A stretch of DNA of 31,057 nt from Desulfuromonas sp. SDB (GTDB lineage: Bacteria > SDB-A). The stretch covers positions 1 to 31,057 of the forward strand of contig LKUE01000025.1 of NCBI GenBank assembly GCA_001412365.1. Direction: 5' to 3'. How positions within the stretch are numbered: the stretch's first letter is position 1; the number at the start of each line of letters is the position of its first letter. Both the position numbers and the translations under genes were made by a program. The notes under the pieces are model-generated. The model was given only the letters and a program-made list of their open reading frames with translations, searched no databases and was not told where the DNA came from. Positions 24,962-31,057 of the stretch are shown one piece after another.

Positions 24962-27484
24962 GTGTTTAATATATTATTGTTAGTAGCTGGTTTTATCTAT
25001 ACCACTCTGCCCAACGGGCTGAGAGTGGTGTTAAATGAAGATCATTCCACCCAATTGGCTACAGTCAGAATCTTTGTTGATATAGGTTCCATTTATGAAG
25101 GTGAGTACACTGTCTGCGGATTGAGTCATTTCTGTGAACATGTGGTCAGCGGTGGCAGCACTGATTACCGAACTGAGCAGGAATACAGCCGGATAAAAAG
25201 AAATCTGGGATTATTAACCAATGCATCTACTTCCTGGGAGAGAACCCGCTATTATCAGACTGGTCCATCTCAGTTCACTGATTCCATGGTGCTAATGCTG
25301 ATGGAGCAGGTCTTTTCCTGTCGTTTTGACAGTTTTGAAGTACACCGTGAACATGGAGTAATATCTCATGAAATCTTAACCAAGAAAACACCGGAGAGAA
25401 TGGTATGGGAGGAGGCGATGAGATATGGTTGCGTACACCATCCTTTGGGTATTCCCATTTTAGGTATGCAAAATGCCATGGAAAGTATCACCCGGGATCA
25501 GTTGTACGATTTTTACCTCAATCATTATTCCACTGCAAATGCAGTATTAGTTGCAGTTGGTGATTTTAATGAAGATAGTTTGTTGGCGTTCATTGTTGAT
25601 CAAAATGAAAAATTTCCGGAAAGACCTTTTATTCCCTCAGAAGTTAAACCTTTGGTGAAATACTTTTATCCACGGAGGGATAGTATTTATGTCACCACAG
25701 CTCAGTCAAAAATTTATCTGTTTTTCAACGGAGTAAGTGTGCCTTCCTCTGAAGATGCAGTCATGGAAGTGTTGAAATATTATCTGGTGGGAGGCAATTC
25801 AGGTTTGCTGGAATCAATTTTAAAGGATCAGCAGAATCTGGCAATCTCAGTGTCCGCTGCAAATTATTCATTGTATAAAACAGAAGGAATTTTTCTAATT
25901 ACCTGTTCTGCTGAAAATCCTTCCACCCTCAGAACAATAGAACAGGTGGTGTTAGCTGAAATAGAAAATATTTTCCGGGGCAGAATTGATGAGGAAAGGT
26001 TGGAAAAAGCTAAACAATTAATTGACTATGAATGGAGAAATAATGTAACCATTGCTGAAAAAGCTGAAAATTTAGGCAGGTCGGTTTTAACTGTGAATGA
26101 TCCTAATTATTTTCCATCAGTATTTTTAAATTTAGTTAAATCAGTCCAGGCAGAAGATTTAATTGATTTGGTTGAAAATTCAATGGACTATGAAAATTAC
26201 CATATTTTATATGCTATACCTTCAGAATTCAAAATTTCAGATGTGCAGATTAATGCATCTAATCAACTAAGCCAATTTAAACTGCTTAAAAACGATAAAT
26301 ACATTCCTGTTATTTTTGAGCAAAATCTCGGAGATGAATTTATTACTTTTTGTATTGCCATGGGAGGAGGAAAAGGAATTGATCCTGAAGATAAAGAAGG
26401 ATTGGGAGAAGTTTTATTAAATCTTGTAACCACCAGAAGCTTTTATTTAAATGAAATTGATTTCAAAGATAGTTTGGACGCTCTTGGAATTTCTCATAAT
26501 ATACATAATAATGAGAATTTACAAATAATAACCTATAAATTTCCCCGGGAAAATTTTCGATCTGCAATGCAGTTGATCTTATCGGGATATAGAAATAGGG
26601 GGTTTTCAGATTCTTCAATATATGAGATTAAAAATTTAATTGTAAATGACATAAACAGGTCTTTTACGGATCCAAATTTTTTACATTATAAATTTTTAGC
26701 TGAGAAATATTTCCCTCCGGGGACTTACAGCCGTTTTTCAACTCCTGCTTCCGTAAATAACATTAAATCAATGGATGTGGAAAATTACTTAACTGAAGTT
26801 TTTAACTCAAATAATATAGTATTTTCCTTTTCCGGAGATCTTGATTCAGTTGAAATTATAGACATAATTGATCAATATGCATTTGAACTTGATACCGGTA
26901 ATAATTATTATTTAACTCAACCAGTGGAACTAACCAGTTCTTCTGATGACAGCCAGTATTACAGTTATCCCCAGACTTTGATTTCTCTGGTTTATTTAAC
27001 CTGTCCATTTGGTCATAGTGATTATGCGGCTCTTCAGATAATTTCCAGATTGATGGCTTCTTCTGGTTTTCAGCTGCATACTGCCCTGAGGGGAGTTGAT
27101 GACTTGGTTTATTGGGGGTATGGCAATCAACGTAGTTACAGTGGTTTAGGAATATTTATGTTTACGGCTCAAACCAGTTTGGAAAACAAGCAGAGAGTTA
27201 AAGAAATTTTCTTGGAAGAAGTGGAAAAACTTAAGAATAATTTTCTTGATCAAGAAGAGCTACAGGCGGCAAAAAATACCCTGCTTTCCCGTTGGGCTAG
27301 ATATGAACAGGATCCCGAGTACAGATTGAGGAGAGTTTCCGAGTTATACCTGGCGGGTATGCCCCTGGATTACTATCAGCAGGATTTAATTGAGCAGTTA
27401 AATAACTTAACCCCTGAAGATATAAGAGAAACCGCTCGAAAGTACTTCACCACCGGCACCTTCTTCACCTCCCAACCAAGATAA
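24962..27484 (+). CDS. M16 family zinc metallopeptidase, paralogue 2
   Basis: The 840-residue protein starts at GTG 24962, with GGAGG at 24952-24956, 5 bases upstream. It aligns with the 18446 product almost residue for residue through the catalytic region: His56, Glu59 and His60 (GLSHFCEHVVSGG) and Glu137 (HGVISHEIL). The second half is again a non-catalytic M16 module (AMGGGKGIDPEDK, YPQTLISLVYL). The N-terminus (MFNILLLVAGFIYT) is a short hydrophobic segment, perhaps an export signal. It probably shares a transcript with the cyclase gene. Its TAA stop (27482-27484) touches the left inverted repeat of the transposon. A similar C-terminal length in the paralogue argues against truncation by the insertion. 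Confidence 0.9.
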   Translation: MFNILLLVAGFIYTTLPNGLRVVLNEDHSTQLATVRIFVDIGSIYEGEYTVCGLSHFCEHVVSGGSTDYRTEQEYSRIKRNLGLLTNASTSWERTRYYQTGPSQFTDSMVLMLMEQVFSCRFDSFEVHREHGVISHEILTKKTPERMVWEEAMRYGCVHHPLGIPILGMQNAMESITRDQLYDFYLNHYSTANAVLVAVGDFNEDSLLAFIVDQNEKFPERPFIPSEVKPLVKYFYPRRDSIYVTTAQSKIYLFFNGVSVPSSEDAVMEVLKYYLVGGNSGLLESILKDQQNLAISVSAANYSLYKTEGIFLITCSAENPSTLRTIEQVVLAEIENIFRGRIDEERLEKAKQLIDYEWRNNVTIAEKAENLGRSVLTVNDPNYFPSVFLNLVKSVQAEDLIDLVENSMDYENYHILYAIPSEFKISDVQINASNQLSQFKLLKNDKYIPVIFEQNLGDEFITFCIAMGGGKGIDPEDKEGLGEVLLNLVTTRSFYLNEIDFKDSLDALGISHNIHNNENLQIITYKFPRENFRSAMQLILSGYRNRGFSDSSIYEIKNLIVNDINRSFTDPNFLHYKFLAEKYFPPGTYSRFSTPASVNNIKSMDVENYLTEVFNSNNIVFSFSGDLDSVEIIDIIDQYAFELDTGNNYYLTQPVELTSSSDDSQYYSYPQTLISLVYLTCPFGHSDYAALQIISRLMASSGFQLHTALRGVDDLVYWGYGNQRSYSGLGIFMFTAQTSLENKQRVKEIFLEEVEKLKNNFLDQEELQAAKNTLLSRWARYEQDPEYRLRRVSELYLAGMPLDYYQQDLIEQLNNLTPEDIRETARKYFTTGTFFTSQPR

Positions 27485-27524
27485 GAATTGGGGACGGTGC
27501 AATACTTTGTGACATTTTTTACTA
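27485..27524 (+). repeat. Left terminal inverted repeat, 40 bp
   Basis: It begins GAATTGGGGACGGTGC and ends in a T-run and ACTA. It is the exact reverse complement of 28501-28540; pairing stops immediately outside and inside. Confidence 0.95.
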
Positions 27525-27555
27525 TATGCCTATTAAGGCTATTTTAATTTCAATA

Positions 27556-28446
27556 CTATTTATTATTTTTGTGCCGTTTGTAGATAGTTGACAAAGAAGA
27601 CAACTTTAAATTTTTAAATATATTAAATTTTAGAATTTCACTATATTTCAAGCCACTTTGATCTTTCAATCTGACTAATAATTCATTTCTAAGTTTTTTT
27701 CCTATCCTAGAATGAGAACTCAATTCAGAAATTTTTATGTCGAATTCCTTTTCAAATTCTTCAATTACTTTATCAGGGGTTTTAAATGAATAATCAATCA
27801 GTCTTCTTCTTTTACTTTCAGAGTTATATTTTCTTCTTTCAAATAAAAGTTGATTTACCTCTTTATAACTGATATCTCCTATAAATTTACCCATTCTGGT
27901 GGAAATCTCGGGTAGATTTGTTCCGACCATGCTATATATATAATGTTGAAACATTTCTTTATTTTCAAACATATCTTCAATCAAACTATTATCTAATAAG
28001 TTTGAATCTTTATTGAAATAAAAGTTGATACTTGACCATCTATAGTCATAAGGATTCTTAACAATATTAGCTCTTACCGGATTTAACATAACATAAGCAA
28101 TTACGGTTTTAAGATAGGAATCATCTTGAATCAACAAGGATTTAAATCTACCTTGAAATAAGTATCCTTTACTTTTCTCGAAATGACGGAAATACTGAGC
28201 ATAATGTGAATTAAGTTGCTTCATAAAATCAGATAACTTACCAGAAGAGTTTTCCAATACTAAATGATAGTGATTGTTCATAAGACAGAATGCAAAAATA
28301 CGAATTTTTAATTTTGTAGATTTTTCTTCGAGTAGTTTTAAAAAAGTAAATTTGTACATATCATTAGGAAAAATGATTTTTCCATCGATTCCTCTGCTGA
28401 TTACATGGTGATATGCGCCGGTATAGGTAAATCTAGCTCTTCTCAT
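27556..28446 (-). CDS. REP-associated tyrosine transposase (Y1, IS200/IS605-like)
   Basis: This 296-residue HUH-family nuclease carries the His-hydrophobic-His motif as His59-Tyr60-His61 (LMNNHYHLVLE). The nucleophile is Tyr118 (AYVMLNPVRA). Other signs are the N-terminal YTGAYHHVISRGIDG and GYLFQGRFKSLL. These are typical of RAYT transposases, which cut and join single strands at hairpins beside REP-like repeats. The C-terminal ~70 residues (KKLRNELLVRLKDQSGLKYSEI) resemble the DnaA-like helix-turn-helix tail of one RAYT group. There is no ribosome binding site before the ATG, which is common for such elements. The gene is intact, so the element may be active. Confidence 0.93.
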   Translation of the reverse strand: MRRARFTYTGAYHHVISRGIDGKIIFPNDMYKFTFLKLLEEKSTKLKIRIFAFCLMNNHYHLVLENSSGKLSDFMKQLNSHYAQYFRHFEKSKGYLFQGRFKSLLIQDDSYLKTVIAYVMLNPVRANIVKNPYDYRWSSINFYFNKDSNLLDNSLIEDMFENKEMFQHYIYSMVGTNLPEISTRMGKFIGDISYKEVNQLLFERRKYNSESKRRRLIDYSFKTPDKVIEEFEKEFDIKISELSSHSRIGKKLRNELLVRLKDQSGLKYSEILKFNIFKNLKLSSLSTIYKRHKNNK

Positions 28447-28500
28447 GTAAATAATTTTATCATTAATTAAATAAAATGTATATAATATATAGTAATAATT

Positions 28501-28540
28501 TAGTAAAAAATGTCACAAAGTATTGCACCGTCCCCAATTC
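28501..28540 (-). repeat. Right terminal inverted repeat, 40 bp
   Basis: It is an exact reverse complement of the left repeat and ends CGTCCCCAATTC on the plus strand, directly against the stop codon of the minus-strand gene at 28541-28543. Confidence 0.95.
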
Positions 28541-31057
28541 CTAAAATATGGGGAGTTTGAGGGAGTAGGAAGGGGAGGTGATGTAGTAAATGCCGGAGGA
28601 AGGTACACTTAAGCTAACTGCACCGTATCCTTGTAGTTGAATTTTTTCAATTTCCTGACCTGATATATTGAAGATTCTTATTTCAGTGGGAGTGTGGATA
28701 TTATATTCCAGCTCAAAACATAAATTACCTGTCAATCTGGCTGAAAAGTTTACATCACCTAGAGATATACTGATAACAGGTTCTTCAATAGAAGAGGGCA
28801 AATTAGTACTTTCATAATAAATCTCCCAATTACCGCTTGCATCTGAACAATATGCAGAGTGAATTAATGAGCCATTAGATATTGACCGGGGCATGGCGGA
28901 ATTACCTTGATTACCAGCGACTAAAAATGGAGAGGACCAACTGGAATTGTAGTACATTGATCCTGCCACAATCCAATTTCCACTTTCCTTCCTCCTCCAA
29001 ATTACCACAGGATTAGGGTTACTGACTGCAGATGGCTCCAGATCGAGCATAGAGGAAGTTGAAGGTATAATTTGGGGAGATTGCCAGGAGCCTGCAGAAT
29101 TGAATATTGTCTTAATCCCCTGCTGGCAATGATATGAACAGAACAAATAGTCTTCAGAAGTTCCGGCGGAGAGATGATAATTAAAACCTTGATCTTCAAT
29201 AAGCACAGGAGAAGTCCAGTAAGAGCCATTATAAGCCATGGAATAAATATTATTATCGGTTATGAAAATAAGATAAACCAGACTGTCCGGACTTACTTGA
29301 ACTGTAAAATCGCTAATTGAACTGTCCGCCCAGGTTACCGCAGACGGAGAAGACCAAGTGCCGTAAAGAGGCTTGTTGACCTGGTAAATTCTTTCCTGTC
29401 CCCCCTCTACTCCCCGGAAGAAACACCACATTGTTCCCTGAGAATCCAGTACCGGTTTAGGATATACTTCGTAGGGCAGCAGAGAGGTTAAAGCAAGTGG
29501 GGAGGACCAGCTAATCCCGTTATTTGATGAGCTGACCATTCCAATGTCATAACCATTGCCCCAGCGATATCCCTGCCAGAAACAGTAGATCATGCCGTTT
29601 TGATCTTTAATTACCTGGGGATAAAGATCCCAATATTCATCTCCGGAACCGGATATTTCAGCAGGAGTTGACCAGGAGGATCCATTGTAATAACTGGCGA
29701 AAATATCATTGCGGATATCCTGACAGCGTGACCAAACAACCAGGGGATACCCGTTGGACATTAAAGTTATAAAAGGCATTCCATCAGTGAAGGCATAATT
29801 AGTTATTTTAGCTGAATCAACATAAACGGTAAGAACATTCACCGGATCTGGAGGAATTTGATTCGGGAGATTGTCTTTACTCATCCCTGGTTTAAGGGTT
29901 GGATCGCCCAAATAGGTTAATCCGTAAAACCAGGATGGACTCCATTCTGCGTTGATGACCATCCATTCCTTGAATGCCCCTCCGAAGGTGGAGTCATTCC
30001 CCAGGGGAGTGTAAAATTCGGAAAAGTAGAGCATGGCTCCAGTTTTAGCTGATCCCACCACCCCCAAGCCGTAATCAGATCGGAAAATGTAGGCATTGCC
30101 CAGATTGTCTCTTTCCACATATCTGGCTCCGGAACAGGAAAATAAATTTAAAAAGTGAACGGGAGCGGTTAGAAAATAAAGTTCAAAATTGTAAAATGTA
30201 CCCCCCACATTCATAGGTCTGAAGGTATGACTCCAGGGAGAGGAATGTGCCATGATATGAACATATTCATATCCGTTTTGAAGTTTACTGACGTACTGGG
30301 TTTCAGTGGTGGAAGTGGAATTTTCCACAACTTCCACATTGCTACCGTAGATGGCGTTCAAACCAGGGTCTCCGGTGTAACTCCAGTCATCATCATTAAA
30401 CGCCAGGGCTTGGAAGGGAACAGATAAATTGCCAATTCGGTATTGATGATTTTTATTTAAATAGTTTTGGACCAGACTCGCTTCATCCCCGTTGGTGCAG
30501 TAGGTAGCGGTTAACCGTCCCAACCAGATATCTGCTTCTTCATCACCGGATCCATCGGAATGAGAATCAAAAATATCATCATTATTGGCATCTCCCCAGT
30601 AACCGTCTAAATCCATATAGTAATAATCAATAGGAAAAACCTCGTCATCAAGGGCATACCAGGGAACAGGTAATTCCCCAATTATTATCACTCCCACCGC
30701 TCCCTGGCTGTTCCACCGGGTATAAAGCAAATTTCTAATGTCCACACAGGTTCCACCGGAAACAGTGTCCAGGTAAACACTGTAACCCATGGAGGTGATA
30801 TCTGAAATAAATGTATCTAAACTTAGATGAGGATAGAGAAATCTATTGACTAAAATTACCACTTCTCCGGAAAGTTCACCATTCCCCTCTGCTGTTTCTG
30901 CGGATTGGTGGATAAAAGACTGGGGTGAATGGAATTGATGAAATTGGCGGTGATCGGTTAAGCTGCGGTTGAGAGGATCATAAAATTGTAATTGCCGGGT
31001 GGTTAGGTGGTCGGATTTTTCACCAATGGCTAAAGCAGCACAAAGCAACAATGAAAA
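28541..31057 (-). CDS. C25-like secreted protein with beta-propeller-like region and T9SS sorting domain, N-terminus cut by window edge
   Basis: The frame runs open through the right edge (838 residues visible). The first visible residues (FSLLLCAALAIG) are a signal-peptide core, so the true start lies just outside; TTG 31051 is not a good start. Residues ~60-395 resemble a C25/gingipain fold: VVILVNRF, VGVIIIGELPVPW, possible catalytic His271 (HIMAHSSPWSH) and Cys308 (LNLFSCSGARYVE), then TYLGDPTLKPG. The usual HG is HS here, so activity is less certain. About 400-755 is a repetitive beta region with recurring Ser-Trp-Ser (W-S-x-P) motifs, like a BNR/sialidase-type propeller. The last ~80 residues are a T9SS sorting domain (IRIFNISGQEIEK, then PSSGIYYI). 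The TAG stop abuts the transposon. Confidence 0.82.
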   Translation of the reverse strand, partial: FSLLLCAALAIGEKSDHLTTRQLQFYDPLNRSLTDHRQFHQFHSPQSFIHQSAETAEGNGELSGEVVILVNRFLYPHLSLDTFISDITSMGYSVYLDTVSGGTCVDIRNLLYTRWNSQGAVGVIIIGELPVPWYALDDEVFPIDYYYMDLDGYWGDANNDDIFDSHSDGSGDEEADIWLGRLTATYCTNGDEASLVQNYLNKNHQYRIGNLSVPFQALAFNDDDWSYTGDPGLNAIYGSNVEVVENSTSTTETQYVSKLQNGYEYVHIMAHSSPWSHTFRPMNVGGTFYNFELYFLTAPVHFLNLFSCSGARYVERDNLGNAYIFRSDYGLGVVGSAKTGAMLYFSEFYTPLGNDSTFGGAFKEWMVINAEWSPSWFYGLTYLGDPTLKPGMSKDNLPNQIPPDPVNVLTVYVDSAKITNYAFTDGMPFITLMSNGYPLVVWSRCQDIRNDIFASYYNGSSWSTPAEISGSGDEYWDLYPQVIKDQNGMIYCFWQGYRWGNGYDIGMVSSSNNGISWSSPLALTSLLPYEVYPKPVLDSQGTMWCFFRGVEGGQERIYQVNKPLYGTWSSPSAVTWADSSISDFTVQVSPDSLVYLIFITDNNIYSMAYNGSYWTSPVLIEDQGFNYHLSAGTSEDYLFCSYHCQQGIKTIFNSAGSWQSPQIIPSTSSMLDLEPSAVSNPNPVVIWRRKESGNWIVAGSMYYNSSWSSPFLVAGNQGNSAMPRSISNGSLIHSAYCSDASGNWEIYYESTNLPSSIEEPVISISLGDVNFSARLTGNLCFELEYNIHTPTEIRIFNISGQEIEKIQLQGYGAVSLSVPSSGIYYITSPSYSLKLPIF

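Larger units (their letters stand above)
27485..28540. mobile_element. RAYT-type transposon with 40-bp perfect terminal inverted repeats
   Basis: The element is 1056 bases long: left repeat, one Y1 transposase gene on the minus strand, right repeat. Its ends are defined by the outer edges of the inverted repeats. The left edge directly follows the M16 stop codon and the right edge directly precedes the TAG stop (28541-28543) of the convergent T9SS gene. Y1 enzymes normally leave no target duplication and none is seen. The perfect repeats suggest recent arrival or maintenance by selection. Confidence 0.85.

Noticed and set aside
27528-27540. Small hairpin GCCT-ATTA-AGGC inside the transposon's left end
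   Set aside because: Only a 4-bp stem; could be a Y1 recognition hairpin but there is no matching hairpin at the right end.
1-31057. CRISPR array, tRNA, rRNA or known riboswitch
   Set aside because: I read for direct repeats with spacers, cloverleaf-like segments and structured leaders and saw none that I could support; a covariance-model search would be decisive.

Overview
The window is about 31 kb of AT-rich bacterial DNA with no rRNA, tRNA or CRISPR array that I can see. Four secreted proteins end in a C-terminal type IX secretion (T9SS, Por-type) sorting domain, and two of them look like gingipain-type (C25) cysteine peptidases. T9SS points to the Fibrobacterota-Chlorobi-Bacteroidota superphylum or a T9SS-bearing candidate phylum. 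Low GC, frequent GGAGG ribosome binding sites, a bacterial deoxyhypusine-synthase-like gene beside pyruvoyl arginine decarboxylase, an excisionase-HTH/PTS EIIA fusion and a REP-associated (RAYT) transposase make a Cloacimonadota-like or WOR-3-like lineage my best guess. That placement is inference, not proof.

Layout. 1-513 (-): 3'-truncated HTH/EIIA regulator with a phased hexamer array in front of it. 695-2419 (+): two GNAT acetyltransferases around a small membrane protein. 2470-4605 (-): T9SS-sorted C25 peptidase. 4681-6335 (+): an alkyltransferase-like DNA repair protein, then an exported Sel1-repeat/C39-like protein behind a near-consensus promoter. 6565-9580 (+): carotenoid operon crtI-crtB-lycopene cyclase. 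9730-12200 (+): polyamine operon with a deoxyhypusine-synthase-like enzyme, pyruvoyl arginine decarboxylase and agmatinase. 12327-12530: LapA-like membrane protein. 12637-16191 (+): a double degenerate rhodanese lipoprotein, a conserved unknown, an MTH1187 thiamine-binding protein, pncB and pncA, closed by a terminator. 16256-18314 (-): two paralogous T9SS cargo proteins. 18446-27484 (+): M16 peptidase, terminator, a soluble-adenylyl-cyclase-like giant protein, and a second M16 peptidase. 27485-28540: a transposon with perfect 40-bp inverted repeats. 28541-31057 (-): 5'-truncated T9SS-sorted C25-like protein.

How the genes work together. The polyamine genes make a route arginine -> agmatine -> putrescine, with the DHS-like enzyme probably joining a second amine to give homospermidine or a related polyamine. 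The crt genes take geranylgeranyl diphosphate to a cyclised carotene; no GGPP synthase is in the window. pncA-pncB make the nicotinamide -> nicotinate -> NaMN salvage arm, but pncA has no standard start codon and its catalytic lysine position holds threonine. The cyclase has two complementary half-sites, as in mammalian soluble adenylyl cyclase, followed by an NTPase and TPRs.

The observations I rate highest are: the transposon that fits exactly between two convergent stop codons; pncA with an ATC start and a Lys-to-Thr change; the sAC-like cyclase between two M16 peptidases; and the compact DHS-like/PvlArgDC/agmatinase operon. No stretch above 300 bases lacks a gene. The largest gaps are 514-694 (repeat array) and 6336-6564 (probable crt promoter region).
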